Assembly (NCBI GenBank): GCA_020350725.1
Contig: CP070719.1
Span: forward strand, 2,380,616 to 2,444,615
DNA length: 64,000 nt
DNA from: a bacterium
Lineage (GTDB): Bacteria > BMS3Abin14
Reading direction: 5' to 3'
The translations under genes and the position numbers were made by a program. A model generated the notes under the pieces. That model ran no database searches. It was not told the origin of the DNA and was given only the letters and a program-made list of their open reading frames with translations. Positions within the stretch are counted from its first letter, which is position 1. Each line of letters starts with the position of its first letter. Of this stretch, positions 6,928-16,502 are shown one piece after another.

Positions 6928-9579
6928 ATGATTGGAAGTATGTCGAAACATTACGAACCTTCGAAATCTGAAAGGCATTGGTACAGAGTCTGGATGGAGA
7001 AAGGCTATTTCCACGCGGACGCTCTCTCCTCCAGACCTCCCTACAGCATTGTGATACCGCCCCCGAACGTGACCGGTTCCCTGCACATGGGTCATGCTCT
7101 GAACAATACCATCCAGGACATCCTGATCCGATACAGAAGAATGCAGGGATTCGAGGCTCTCTGGATGCCCGGAACAGACCACGCCGGAATCGCCACCCAG
7201 AATGTCGTCGAGAAGGAATTGGCCGGGCAGGGTATCGAGCGGAACAGTCTTGGCCGGGAAGATTTCATAAAGAGGGTATGGGCCTGGAAGGAGAAGTATG
7301 GAGGGGTCATCCTGGAGCAGCTCCAGAGGTTGGGTGCTTCCTGTGACTGGGAAAGGGAGAGGTTCACCATGGACGAGGGGCTTTCCCGCGCTGTGAGGGA
7401 GGTCTTCGTCCGGTTGTACAGGGAGGGTTATATCTATCAAGGCGACTACATCACGAACTGGTGCCCCAGGTGTCATACCGCCCTTTCCGACCTCGAGGTG
7501 GAATATCACGACAGAAAGGGGCATCTGTACCATCTGCGTTACCCCGCGGTGGATGGGAGCGGTGACGTAGTTGTCGCCACCACCAGGCCCGAGACCATGC
7601 TGGGCGATACCGCGGTGGCGGTGCACCCCGATGACGGCAGGTATACCCATCTCAGGGGACACAGTTTCAGGCTCCCCCTGACGAACAGGGAAATCCCTCT
7701 GATCACGGACGCCTATTGTAACATGGAGTTCGGTACGGGAGCGGTCAAGGTTACTCCGGCACACGACCCGAACGACTTCGAGATCGGCGAGCGCCACGAT
7801 CTGCCGAAGATCACGGTCATCTCCCTCGACGGAACGATGACCCACGAGGCCGGGGAAAATTATGAGGGATTGGATCGATACCTGTGCAGGGAGAGGGTGG
7901 TGGCGGATCTGAAGGAACAGGGCTGCCTCGAGGCAGTAGAGGATTATGACTATTCCGTGGGCCAGTGCTACCGATGCCAGACCGTCATCGAACCGATCAT
8001 CTCGAGACAGTGGTTCATCAGGATGAAGGACCTTGCCAGGCCCGGTATTGAGGCGGTAGAGGACGGCAGGATTGAGATCTACCCGGAAACATGGAAGAAG
8101 ACCTACTACGAGTGGATGAACAATATAAGGGATTGGTGCATTTCCAGACAGATATGGTGGGGGCACAGGATCCCGGTGTGGACATGCCCCGGATGTGATG
8201 AAATGATCGTGGATGTCGAGGAACCTGAATCCTGCCCCACCTGCGCCACGAAGGAGCTCCACCAGGAGGAGGATGTTCTGGATACCTGGTTCTCATCGGC
8301 CCTGTGGCCTTTTTCCACCATGGGATGGCCGGAGGAGAACGACACACTCAAGAGATTCTATCCGACGAGCTGTCTGGTTACCGGTTTCGATATCCTTTTT
8401 TTCTGGGTTGCCAGAATGATCATGATGGGCATGAAATTCATGGGGGACGTGCCCTTCCGTCACGTTTACATACACGCCCTCGTCCGCGATGCGGACGGAC
8501 AGAAGATGAGCAAATCAAGGGGCAACGTCATCGATCCCCTGGTGATGATCGATCGGTATGGTGCGGACGCCTTTCGTTTTACCCTCGCCGCCTTCGCGGC
8601 CATGGGGCGGGATGTCAAACTGGCCGAGGACCGGATCGAGGGATATCGTCACTTCGTCAACAAGATCTGGAACGCGTCCAAGCTCGTCCTCCAGTATGCC
8701 GGAGAGGTCAGCGGTGAGGAGATGGCGAACCCTGACGCGCCGGCAGATCTCCCTAACCGATGGATCCTGAGCAGGCTGTCCCGAGTCGTGGATTCGGTGA
8801 GGGATGCCTTTGATTCCTATCGGTTCAACGAGGCAGCGGGGGCCCTGTACCATTTCTTCTGGCATGAGTTCTGTGATTGGTACCTCGAGCTGGCCAAACC
8901 GTCCCTCTACGGTGACCAGGGCAAAGGACCCCTGAAGGAAACGTCCGTCACCGCTGCCCGGGTTCTCGAGACGAGCCTCCGGCTTCTCCACCCCATCATG
9001 CCGTTCCTGTCCGAGGAGATCTGGCAGAGGCTTCCGGTTGAGGGTGAAAGCATCATGTTCGCTCCCTTTCCGGAGGCGGACAGGGTGTTTCAGGACGCCG
9101 ACGCCGAGGAGGTCATGGCCACCGTCATAGAGTACATAACGGCCTTCCGCAACCTGCGGACAGAGATGGGCATCAAACCCTCCGAACGCGTCCCCGGCAC
9201 GGTGCTGTCGCAGGAAGCCGGTGTTGCGGAGGTCCTCCGGAATCACCAGCCGGACATCCTGCGTCTGGCCCGCCTGGAATCCCTGTCGTTCGACCGGGAG
9301 GGTGCAAAACCGGACGGAGTGGCCACCGCCGTCGTTAAGGGGCAGGTCCTTTTCATCCGGCCCGGAAGAGATATTGATGTTGAAGCGGAGCGGAGCAGAC
9401 TGCTCAGGGAACTGGAGAAGGTCACGGACGAACTGATGAAGGTTGACGGCAAACTTTCCAACACCCAGTTCCTGGAGAAGGCTCCTGCCGAAGTCGTCGA
9501 GAAGAATCGCGATATCCAGGCAGAGCTCAGCATCCTGAGGGAAAAACTGGAGGCCAACCTGGAAAGCCTTGGGGAGTGA
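6928..9579 (+). CDS. valS: Valyl-tRNA synthetase
   Basis: The 883-residue product charges tRNA-Val in the cytoplasm. Class I landmarks are present: the HIGH signature as HMGH at residues 53-56, an editing CP1 domain around 180-360 with TTRPETMLGDTAVAVHP, a tryptophan-rich WWGHRIPVW segment, and the KMSKS loop at 526-530. Zinc-type cysteine pairs occur near residues 410-440 (CPGC and CPTC). The C-terminal 65 residues form the usual coiled coil. The length is normal. The start at 6928 has GAGGT upstream; an ATG at 6940 is an alternative. The 270-bp leader shows no T-box features. Confidence 0.97.
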   Translation: MIGSMSKHYEPSKSERHWYRVWMEKGYFHADALSSRPPYSIVIPPPNVTGSLHMGHALNNTIQDILIRYRRMQGFEALWMPGTDHAGIATQNVVEKELAGQGIERNSLGREDFIKRVWAWKEKYGGVILEQLQRLGASCDWERERFTMDEGLSRAVREVFVRLYREGYIYQGDYITNWCPRCHTALSDLEVEYHDRKGHLYHLRYPAVDGSGDVVVATTRPETMLGDTAVAVHPDDGRYTHLRGHSFRLPLTNREIPLITDAYCNMEFGTGAVKVTPAHDPNDFEIGERHDLPKITVISLDGTMTHEAGENYEGLDRYLCRERVVADLKEQGCLEAVEDYDYSVGQCYRCQTVIEPIISRQWFIRMKDLARPGIEAVEDGRIEIYPETWKKTYYEWMNNIRDWCISRQIWWGHRIPVWTCPGCDEMIVDVEEPESCPTCATKELHQEEDVLDTWFSSALWPFSTMGWPEENDTLKRFYPTSCLVTGFDILFFWVARMIMMGMKFMGDVPFRHVYIHALVRDADGQKMSKSRGNVIDPLVMIDRYGADAFRFTLAAFAAMGRDVKLAEDRIEGYRHFVNKIWNASKLVLQYAGEVSGEEMANPDAPADLPNRWILSRLSRVVDSVRDAFDSYRFNEAAGALYHFFWHEFCDWYLELAKPSLYGDQGKGPLKETSVTAARVLETSLRLLHPIMPFLSEEIWQRLPVEGESIMFAPFPEADRVFQDADAEEVMATVIEYITAFRNLRTEMGIKPSERVPGTVLSQEAGVAEVLRNHQPDILRLARLESLSFDREGAKPDGVATAVVKGQVLFIRPGRDIDVEAERSRLLRELEKVTDELMKVDGKLSNTQFLEKAPAEVVEKNRDIQAELSILREKLEANLESLGE

Positions 9580-9706
9580 AGCAATTTATAACTGTGAACG
9601 GTGAACTGTGAACTGGTCTTTTGGATTTTGGACTCTGGATTCGTTTTTAAGCGTGAGATCTGGAATGGACCTCTGATCATGGATATTGGCTCGCCTGAGG
9701 GTACCG
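9580..9706. repeat. Short intergenic gap carrying dispersed repeat phrases
   Basis: Just after the valS stop, 9588-9650 reads as a chain of repeat phrases (AACTGTGAACGGTGAACTG, then TTTTGGATTTTGGACTCTGG) of the same family as at 721-850 and 1364-1412. The nadC ribosome binding site lies at the end of the gap. Confidence 0.8.
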
Positions 9707-10543
9707 ATGACCAACCTCCCGCCTCTCGTCAGCAAACTCATCGATATCGCCATTGAGGAGGACCTCGGCCCCGGAGACGTCACCACCAGGGCGCTCGGTC
9801 TGGAGGGTGATCACGTATCGGGGAGCATCATCGCCCGGGAGCCATGCGTCGTGTGCGGGCTGACCGTGGCCGAGACCGTCTTCGCCCGGCTGGACAGCGG
9901 CGTCGGTTTTGCCGCCCTCGTCGATGATGGATCGTATCTGGGAGGCGGAGAGACCATGGCCGAACTGGAGGGGCCGGCCTCTTCCATCCTTGCCGGCGAA
10001 AGAACAGCCCTCAATTTTCTCCAGAGGATGTGCGGTATCGCCACCCTCGCCCGTTCCTACACCGAAAAGGCAGCCGGGAGGGCGGTGGTCCTCGACAGCC
10101 GGAAGACGGTGCCCGGATGGAGGTGGCTGGACAAGCTCGCCGTCAGGACAGGCGGTTGCAGGAATCACAGAATGGGTTTATACGACGGTATCCTCATCAA
10201 GGACAATCACATAAAAGCCTGCGGAAGCATCTCCGAGGCGATCTCGAGGGCCAGGACGAACTCGCCGCCCGGAACCGCCCTTCTGGTGGAGGTCGATTCC
10301 CTGGAAGGGCTTCAGGAGGCTCTTTCCTCAGGGGTCGACACCGTCATGCTGGATAATTTCTCCCCGGAAGCCGTCGGACATGCGGTGGAGATCGCGGCCG
10401 GAAGAGTCCAGATAGAGGTCTCTGGCGGGGTGTCCCTGGAGAATATTGAGTCCTATCTTCAAACGGAGGGTATCCACTTCATCTCCGTGGGGGGGCTGAC
10501 CCACTCGGTCCGCGCCGTGGACATCAGTCTGGAGTTCCGGTGA
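9707..10543 (+). CDS. nadC: Nicotinate-nucleotide pyrophosphorylase (quinolinate phosphoribosyltransferase)
   Basis: NadC converts quinolinate and PRPP to nicotinate mononucleotide, CO2 and pyrophosphate in de novo NAD synthesis. The 278-residue protein has the N-terminal EDLGPGDVTT, the ERTALNFLQRMCGIAT helix, the substrate-binding DSRKTVPGWRWLDKLAVRTG with GGCRNHRMGLYDGILIKDNH, and the phosphate-binding VSGGVSLENI near the end. I chose the ATG at 9707 because GAGGG lies six bases upstream; an upstream TTG at 9686 would add seven residues. birA follows within 8 bases, so the two form a cofactor-metabolism operon. Confidence 0.96.
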   Translation: MTNLPPLVSKLIDIAIEEDLGPGDVTTRALGLEGDHVSGSIIAREPCVVCGLTVAETVFARLDSGVGFAALVDDGSYLGGGETMAELEGPASSILAGERTALNFLQRMCGIATLARSYTEKAAGRAVVLDSRKTVPGWRWLDKLAVRTGGCRNHRMGLYDGILIKDNHIKACGSISEAISRARTNSPPGTALLVEVDSLEGLQEALSSGVDTVMLDNFSPEAVGHAVEIAAGRVQIEVSGGVSLENIESYLQTEGIHFISVGGLTHSVRAVDISLEFR

Positions 10544-10550
10544 TTGAGTG

Positions 10551-11267
10551 ATGATCATCCATAGGCTCGGTTCAATTTCCTCTACAAACGATCTCCTGAG
10601 GGAGATGGCCGATAATGGTGCACCGGAATGGACCGCCGTTATGGCAGAAAACCAGACTGCCGGTCGGGGCCGGATGGGTAGAAAGTGGCACTCGCCTCCG
10701 GGAAATCTCTACCTGTCCGTGCTCCTGAGACCCGGGATGGAGTCCGGGGAACTGTCCAGGATGTCCCTCCTCATGTCCCTGGCTGTCTATCATGCCATCA
10801 GCCAGAAAGGCGTAACCCTCCGGTTGAAGTGGCCCAACGACATTCTCTGGAAAGGACGGAAACTGGCCGGCATCCTTCTGGAAGGGAAGACGATGGGTGC
10901 GGAGGTCATCCACGTGATCGCGGGCATCGGGATCAACCTCACCATGCCCCGGGAGACCCTCCCCGGGGATCTGGCTTCGCATGCCACCTCATTGGAGGAA
11001 GCCGGCATCGTCTGGAGCAGGGAGGAACTCCTCACCCGTCTGGAGACGGCAATGCGAAGGTACAGTCCTTCCATCCGGGGAATGGATTGGGAGCGTGCCA
11101 TGCGTGAATGGAGCCTGCACGCCGATTGGACCCGGGATTACGTCTTCATGGATGGGTCCCGCAGGGTGCTCGGCAGGCCGGTTGAACTCAACCGTGAGGG
11201 GCATCTGATCCTGGAGACGGATATGGGCCGGATCCCCGTACGGTCGGGCGATCTCGTGGAGATCTGA
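10551..11267 (+). CDS. birA: Biotin--[acetyl-CoA-carboxylase] ligase (no DNA-binding domain)
   Basis: BirA attaches biotin to the biotin carboxyl carrier protein through biotinyl-AMP. The 238-residue product starts directly with the catalytic domain: SISSTNDLL, the adenylate-binding GRGRMGRKW, LKWPNDILWKGRKLAGILLE, and a C-terminal SH3-like cap (about 190-238). It lacks the N-terminal winged helix of bifunctional E. coli BirA, so it is probably an enzyme only and not the biotin-operon repressor. A GTG at 10548 is an alternative start. It is closely packed behind nadC. Confidence 0.93.
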   Translation: MIIHRLGSISSTNDLLREMADNGAPEWTAVMAENQTAGRGRMGRKWHSPPGNLYLSVLLRPGMESGELSRMSLLMSLAVYHAISQKGVTLRLKWPNDILWKGRKLAGILLEGKTMGAEVIHVIAGIGINLTMPRETLPGDLASHATSLEEAGIVWSREELLTRLETAMRRYSPSIRGMDWERAMREWSLHADWTRDYVFMDGSRRVLGRPVELNREGHLILETDMGRIPVRSGDLVEI

Positions 11268-11502
11268 ACCGTGACGAAGAGATGGCTTTTATGCGGATGG
11301 CACAGGAGGGTCCCCCTTCAGACAGTGCTGCAAAGGACTGCCCATGAGAGTCGATGGGACTGCTGTGTTACAGACATCGGTCTCGCAGCGGCGTCCCGAG
11401 GATGCTACCCACAACGGATCACTGATCGCCCTTCGCGGCCGTTCCCCGACTGGACAATGGGAACTGTGAACCGCGTACCGGGAACTCCAAAGAGAGAGCG
11501 AC
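11268..11502. other. Intergenic gap with one repeat phrase
   Basis: A possible frame at 11271-11519 gives a peptide without any family feature and is not called. The end of the gap (11458-11485) holds the repeat phrase GGGAACTGTGAACCGCG, and AAAGAGAGAGCGAC just before coaX may serve as its ribosome binding site. Confidence 0.5.
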
Positions 11503-12294
11503 ATGGCCGGAAAATCTGATCGTAAGGACCTTCTCCTCTGCATCGATGTGGGAAACACCCAGACCGTGCTGGGGATATACAGGGCAAGGAACCTGCTGGC
11601 TACCTGGAGGATCCGATCGGACAGGGACCGGACGGCAGACGAGTACGGTCACCTCATCAATGACCTGCTGCGGGGAAAGGGGTTCGATCCGTCCACCTTG
11701 ATAGGCATATGCGTGTCCTGCGTCGTCCCGCCCGCGATCCAGGCCCTCGAGAAAATGGCGCATGAGGCTTTCGATATCAAACCTCTCGTGATAGGGCCGG
11801 GGATCAAAACGGGCATGCCGATAATGTACGACAATCCCCGGGAGGTGGGGGCCGACCGGATCGCCAATACGGTCGCCGCCTTTGAAAGGTACCGCAGGGC
11901 GCTGATCGTGATCGATTTCGGCACGGCCATCACGTTCGACGTCGTCTCGGAAAAGGGGGAGTACCTGGGTGGCGTTATATTCCCGGGTATTCAGATATCA
12001 CTCGACGCGCTCTTCCTCAAGGCCTCCAAGCTGCCGAGAGTGGAGCTGGAAAAACCCCCCGGCGTCGTTGGAAGGAACACCATCACCAGCATCCAGTCGG
12101 GGATCATCCACGGATACGTCGGTCTCGTGGACGCGCTGGTACTGAAGATCAGGGAGGAGATGAAGGTGGATCCGCATGTCGTCGCCACAGGCGGTTTTGC
12201 GGCCTTTATCGCGGAAGAGTCCTCGGTGATCAAGGAAGTGTTGCCCGACCTGACGCTGGAGGGATTGCGGATCCTCTTCGATCGGAACATGTGA
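11503..12294 (+). CDS. coaX: Type III pantothenate kinase
   Basis: CoaX phosphorylates pantothenate in the first step of coenzyme A synthesis. This ASKHA-fold enzyme is not inhibited by CoA and needs a monovalent cation. The 263 residues show the phosphate-1 motif CIDVGNTQTVLGIY near residue 12, the GADRIANTVAAFERY segment, the phosphate-2 motif IDFGTAITFDVV around 140, GGVIFPGIQIS, and the adenosine-motif ATGGFAAFI near 228. The length is typical. It sits downstream of nadC-birA, with which it shares a cofactor theme, but a 235-bp gap separates them. Confidence 0.96.
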   Translation: MAGKSDRKDLLLCIDVGNTQTVLGIYRARNLLATWRIRSDRDRTADEYGHLINDLLRGKGFDPSTLIGICVSCVVPPAIQALEKMAHEAFDIKPLVIGPGIKTGMPIMYDNPREVGADRIANTVAAFERYRRALIVIDFGTAITFDVVSEKGEYLGGVIFPGIQISLDALFLKASKLPRVELEKPPGVVGRNTITSIQSGIIHGYVGLVDALVLKIREEMKVDPHVVATGGFAAFIAEESSVIKEVLPDLTLEGLRILFDRNM

Positions 12295-12311
12295 GCTAGA
12301 ACTCTTTCGCC

Positions 12312-12339
12312 TTGACGCATTTTTCCGACGAATGATACT
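12312..12339 (+). promoter_or_regulatory. Probable promoter of the EF-G-like gene
   Basis: TTGACG at 12312-12317 and GATACT at 12334-12339 are spaced by 16 bp, 37 bases before the start codon at 12376, and GGAGG lies just before the ATG. The -35 is close to consensus and the -10 is fair. Confidence 0.45.
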
Positions 12340-12375
12340 TATACTGACCCTATACCGCTACGGAGGAGCCAACGG

Positions 12376-14454
12376 ATGAAGCAGGTGGAGATTGACAGGA
12401 TTCGAAACATAGCCATTATCGCGCATGGCGGAGCCGGCAAGACGTCCATTGCTGAGGCCATCCTCTTCAATGCCGGAGCCGTTAACCGTCTGGGGAAGGT
12501 GGAGGAAGGTAACACGGTTATGGATTTCCTGCCCGAGGAGACCTCAAGGCACATCAGCACAAGCTCCTCAACTGCCTCGGTGGATTGGAACGGCTACCGC
12601 ATAAACCTCGTCGACACACCCGGTTACCAGGATTTTATAGCGGATTCCCTGTTTGCCCTGAGAGTCTGCGAAGGGGTTCTTATGGTCATCAGTGCCGTTT
12701 CGGGGGTCCAGGTCCAAACGGAAAAATTCTGGAAAATAGCTTCCGAAAGGGCTATTCCCGGCATCGCCTTCATCAATAAGATGGACCGTGAGAGGGCTGA
12801 TTTCAAGAGATCTGTCTCCGATATCCAGGGGAAGCTCGGAGTCAACCCCGTCCCCCTCCAGATACCCATCGGTTCCGAGGCCTCCTTCAGGGGTCTCATC
12901 GACCTCGTGACCATGCGGGCCTACACCTACAATATGGACGGCACCGGAAGCTTTGTCGAGGAGGACATCCCCGACGAAATCAGGTCCGAGGCGGAAGAAT
13001 ACCGGGACAAACTGGTCGAGCACGCTGCAGAGGGGTCAGAGGAGCTCGTGGAAAAATATCTGGAGTCCGGTGAACTGTCGGAGACAGATATCCTCACCGG
13101 CCTTCGAGCGGGTGTCCTCGCCGGCGACATCCTGCCGGTCTTCTGCGGGTCGGCAACCATGAACGTGGGTGTCCGCAAGCTTCTGGACAGTCTGACCTCG
13201 CTCATGCCTTCGCCTCAGGACATGGGGAGCACCGGCGGCATCGACAAAGGAGGGTCCGCTGCCGAGCGAAAACCGTCCACTGACGATCCGTTTGCTGCGT
13301 TCGTCTACAAGACACTGGCCGATCCCTATGCCGGCAAATTAACCCTTTTTAAGGTGATCTCAGGCCGGCTGTCCGCCGACAGCGGCTTTTACAACGCATC
13401 CAAGGAAACCAAGGAGAGGTTCGGCAGCCTGTTCCTGCTCCAGGGCAAGAAGCAGGTTCCGGTACCCGAGGTAGGGGCCGGTCAGGTCGCGGCCGTTGCG
13501 AAACTCAAGGAAACGAGCACCGGAGACACTCTCTGTGATGAAGGGAGCCAGATCGTCTTTCCCTCGGTGGACATCCCCGAACCGGCCCTTTCCTACGCTA
13601 TTGCTCCGAAATCAAAGGGGGACGAGGAAAAGGTCAGCCAGGCGCTGGCAAGGCTGAGGGAGGAGGATCCCTCCATCAAGGTCCTCCGGGACGATCAGAC
13701 CAAACAGAACATACTTTCCGGGTTGGGACAACAGCACATCGAGGTGACTGTCGAGCGACTCAAGGAGAAGTTCGGTGTCGAAGTGGAGATGAGGGTTCCC
13801 AAGGTTCCCTACCGTGAGACCATCAAGGGCAAAAAGCAGCTCCAGAGCCGGTACAAGAAACAGACCGGGGGAAGAGGGCAATACGGAGACGTCTGGCTGG
13901 AGATAGAGCCGTTGCCCAGGGGATCCGACTTCGAGTTCGTCGACAGGATCGTCGGCGGCGTCGTGCCGAAACAGTATATCCCAGCGGTTGAGAAGGGTGT
14001 TCGGGAGGCCATGGCTGAGGGGGTTCTCGCCGGCTACCCCGTTTCCGATGTCAAGGTCACCCTTTATGACGGTTCCTACCATTCGGTGGACAGTTCGGAA
14101 ATGGCTTTTAAAATAGCCGCTTCGATTGGGTTCAAAAAGGGGTTTCTCGATTGTAAGCCGGTGCTCCTAGAGCCTATCGTTGACCTCGAGGTAACCGTCC
14201 CTGACGATTTCATGGGTGCGGTGATCGGTGATCTGAACTCCCGCAGGGGGAAGGTGGTGGGGATGGAGCCCCAGGGGGGGGAACAGGTGGTCAAAGCACA
14301 GGTCCCCATGGCGGAGATCCTGGCCTACGCGCCGGACCTCAGGTCCATGACAGAGGGACGGGCCTACTTCAGCACGAGTTTCTCACACTACGAAGAAGTT
14401 CCTGCACACCTTGCTGAAAAGATCATCGATGAGGCCAAGAAAGAGAAGGGATAG
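12376..14454 (+). CDS. EF-G-like translation GTPase (EF-G2 type)
   Basis: The 692-residue protein has the five-domain EF-G layout: GTPase domain (1-280), domain II (about 295-380), III, IV (SRYKKQTGGRGQYGDVWLEIEP, about 480-600) and V. It differs from canonical EF-G at two active-site motifs. The P-loop reads AHGGAGKT (16-23) where EF-G has AHIDAGKT. The switch II motif reads DTPGY (80-84), so the histidine that activates water for GTP hydrolysis is a tyrosine. These are features of the EF-G2 paralogue group, of uncertain role, so I do not call it fusA. NKMDRERADF (the NKxD motif) is intact. The SPOR gene follows after 3 bases. Confidence 0.88.
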   Translation: MKQVEIDRIRNIAIIAHGGAGKTSIAEAILFNAGAVNRLGKVEEGNTVMDFLPEETSRHISTSSSTASVDWNGYRINLVDTPGYQDFIADSLFALRVCEGVLMVISAVSGVQVQTEKFWKIASERAIPGIAFINKMDRERADFKRSVSDIQGKLGVNPVPLQIPIGSEASFRGLIDLVTMRAYTYNMDGTGSFVEEDIPDEIRSEAEEYRDKLVEHAAEGSEELVEKYLESGELSETDILTGLRAGVLAGDILPVFCGSATMNVGVRKLLDSLTSLMPSPQDMGSTGGIDKGGSAAERKPSTDDPFAAFVYKTLADPYAGKLTLFKVISGRLSADSGFYNASKETKERFGSLFLLQGKKQVPVPEVGAGQVAAVAKLKETSTGDTLCDEGSQIVFPSVDIPEPALSYAIAPKSKGDEEKVSQALARLREEDPSIKVLRDDQTKQNILSGLGQQHIEVTVERLKEKFGVEVEMRVPKVPYRETIKGKKQLQSRYKKQTGGRGQYGDVWLEIEPLPRGSDFEFVDRIVGGVVPKQYIPAVEKGVREAMAEGVLAGYPVSDVKVTLYDGSYHSVDSSEMAFKIAASIGFKKGFLDCKPVLLEPIVDLEVTVPDDFMGAVIGDLNSRRGKVVGMEPQGGEQVVKAQVPMAEILAYAPDLRSMTEGRAYFSTSFSHYEEVPAHLAEKIIDEAKKEKG

Positions 14455-14457
14455 ATC

Positions 14458-15681
14458 ATGGGAGACGACTTCGATCTTTTCCCCAAGAGGGAAAGCCTGG
14501 ATCCATTCTCCTTCGGCACCAAATCCAAGAAGGAGGAGGAGAAGGCAAAGGACGGCGACCGAGAGGACCTTCTTTTCGATGAGGAGTCCATTCAGGCGCC
14601 CTCCGAACCCACCTCATCCCCACGGCCGCCAAGCCCGGGTCGAGCCGATGAGGGAACCGCTAGAGACAAGGCAGTGACGGTGAAGGAGGACGCGGATGAC
14701 GTGTTCGGGGTGGACCGGGTCCTGGGTGGAAGGGACGAACCATCCATCAAGGGCCCCATACCTGACGATCAGTCGGGCTATGGCCTGCCGCCCAGGGGCG
14801 AGGAAACGGGCAAGGGGAGCCGTAAGACACCGTCACCATTTGTCACCATCGGGGGGGCCCTCCTCCTGATACTGGTGATCCTGTACGGAGTACTCACCTA
14901 CTTCCAGAAAGCAAAGAGGCCGTCCGCTCCGGTGCCCGCCGGGAGTGTAACGATGAGAGTTCCCAAACAGGCGGAAAAGCCGGTCGTTGATGAGCCTGCC
15001 CAGGCAGTTGTCGTCCCGGAAGAGGGCAGACCGGACGAGGCGCCTCCGGAAGCAGCCGGTCCGGAAGAAGCCCCACAGGAGGCTGTTCCCTCCCCAGGCG
15101 AGGGGCAGGAAACGGAACCGCCGCAGGTTGAGGTAAGCGAGGCCGTCTCCGAGGAGAAGCCCCCCGAGGAGCCGGAAGCACCAGCGGTGGCAGCTGCGCC
15201 ATTGGAACCCCCGGCGAGCAGCGAGGGGAGATACTCCGTGCAGGTCGGAGCCCTCATCCTGGATTCAAGCGTCAGGAATCTGGAAAAGAGGTTGTCAGGG
15301 ATGGGATATGACCCTCTGCTCAAGGAAGGTTCGACCAACGCCATGATGCATTTCCTCACGGTGGGGCCCTTCACCCAGACCGGGCAGGCCCAGGAAGCTA
15401 TGGGCCGACTGGGGAATGCCGGGATCGAGGGTAACCTCACGAGGCTTTCCGGCGGGCGAGCCTCCATCCAGGCGGGCAGTTACCTCCTGGAGAAGAACGC
15501 CAGAACGGTCATGGACAGGATACGCCAGATGGGATATCCGGTAAGGCTTTCCAAGGAGGAGACACGGATGCCCATGACGTTCGTCCGGGTGGGTTCATTT
15601 GAAACGAAGGACGAGGCCATGGACATGAGGACCGAATTGAAGGGGAAGGGATTTGACGCCATCATCGTCAAACTCCAGTAA
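14458..15681 (+). CDS. Membrane-anchored protein with two SPOR domains
   Basis: The 407-residue protein has a charged cytoplasmic part (1-125), one transmembrane helix (about 126-148, FVTIGGALLLILVILYGVLT), a long Pro/Glu/Ala-rich periplasmic linker (about 150-255), then two SPOR repeats (about 258-330, RYSVQVGALI; and about 334-407, RASIQAGSYL). SPOR domains bind septal peptidoglycan stripped of stem peptides, so a place at the division site or at a remodelling wall is likely. The two repeats differ considerably in sequence. It starts three bases after the EF-G-like gene and precedes the helical-repeat and GTPase genes, all in one direction. Confidence 0.85.
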   Translation: MGDDFDLFPKRESLDPFSFGTKSKKEEEKAKDGDREDLLFDEESIQAPSEPTSSPRPPSPGRADEGTARDKAVTVKEDADDVFGVDRVLGGRDEPSIKGPIPDDQSGYGLPPRGEETGKGSRKTPSPFVTIGGALLLILVILYGVLTYFQKAKRPSAPVPAGSVTMRVPKQAEKPVVDEPAQAVVVPEEGRPDEAPPEAAGPEEAPQEAVPSPGEGQETEPPQVEVSEAVSEEKPPEEPEAPAVAAAPLEPPASSEGRYSVQVGALILDSSVRNLEKRLSGMGYDPLLKEGSTNAMMHFLTVGPFTQTGQAQEAMGRLGNAGIEGNLTRLSGGRASIQAGSYLLEKNARTVMDRIRQMGYPVRLSKEETRMPMTFVRVGSFETKDEAMDMRTELKGKGFDAIIVKLQ

Positions 15682-15722
15682 GAACGGTCCCTTTCCCAGT
15701 CTGCCTGCCGTTCGCCGCAAGA

Positions 15723-16499
15723 ATGTCTGAAGGAAAAGACCGTAAGACATCGTTGGATATCAGGACCCTCAGGGCCCTTGTCGCCATGCTCTCCTCAGGG
15801 GATGAAGGGGAAAGGAAGGTGGCATCCCGGGGCCTGGAGAGGGCTCCGGCGGAGGACATCGTCCATCATCTGTCGGACTCCGATCTCCCCCTGGAGGTAA
15901 TGGAGTATTTTGCCCGCAACAGCTCGATCAGGTCGGAGTGGGTCGAGGCACTGCGCGCCAACCCATCCCTTCCGGATTCTCTCAGACATGAGATCGAAAG
16001 AGCCCCTTCGCCCCACAGTGGCCCGGAGAAGAACGAAGCAGCGGCCCAGGGCCACAGCGTCGGGGGCACTGTCAGCGACGAAAAGCTCTCCCTGGCCCAG
16101 GAGATCCAGCAGTTGACTGTCGGTGAGAAGATAAAAATGGCTCTCAAGGGCGACAAGGAAGCCAGGACCATCCTCCTGAAGGACACAAACCGTCAGATCT
16201 ATATGTCGGTGCTCGAGAACCCGGGGCTCAAGGAGAGCGAGGTGGAGATGCTGACCAGGAACACGTCGACCAATGCCGATATCCTGAGGGCTATAGGCAA
16301 GAACCGCGAATGGACTTCGAACAAGAATATCGTTAAGAACCTGGTTCTGAATTCGAAGACGCCTGTCGAGGTATCCATGAGATTTCTGCCGAGGATGTCC
16401 CTCAAGGATCTTGAGTTCATCGACAAGAGCAGAAATCTCCCGTCGGCGGTCCGGCTGAGTGCCAGAAGGCTTATCCTCCACAAGAAGAAAGGGCGGTAG
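15723..16499 (+). CDS. Helical-repeat protein of unknown function, next to a MglA-like GTPase
   Basis: The 258-residue product is soluble and almost all helical. The first third (TLRALVAMLSSGDEGERKVA, PLEVMEYFARNSSIRSEW) and the last half (EKIKMALKGDKEARTILLKD, NPGLKESEVEMLTRNTSTNA, NLVLNSKTPVEVSMRFLPRM) repeat a pattern of short helix pairs with asparagine-proline turns, like variant HEAT repeats. A charged, flexible stretch (about 95-125) separates the halves. I recognise no named family with confidence. The stop codon is three bases from the start of the MglA-like GTPase gene, so a functional pair such as a GTPase effector or regulator is plausible but unproven. Confidence 0.7.
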   Translation: MSEGKDRKTSLDIRTLRALVAMLSSGDEGERKVASRGLERAPAEDIVHHLSDSDLPLEVMEYFARNSSIRSEWVEALRANPSLPDSLRHEIERAPSPHSGPEKNEAAAQGHSVGGTVSDEKLSLAQEIQQLTVGEKIKMALKGDKEARTILLKDTNRQIYMSVLENPGLKESEVEMLTRNTSTNADILRAIGKNREWTSNKNIVKNLVLNSKTPVEVSMRFLPRMSLKDLEFIDKSRNLPSAVRLSARRLILHKKKGR

Positions 16500-16502
16500 C
16501 TG

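Noticed and set aside
6739-8262. Long minus-strand frame (507 residues) opposite valS
   Set aside because: The plus-strand frame is a complete valyl-tRNA synthetase with all motifs, so the antisense frame is a shadow, in spite of its length.
11271-11519. 82-residue frame before coaX
   Set aside because: It runs into the start of coaX, contains a repeat phrase near its end and has no motif.
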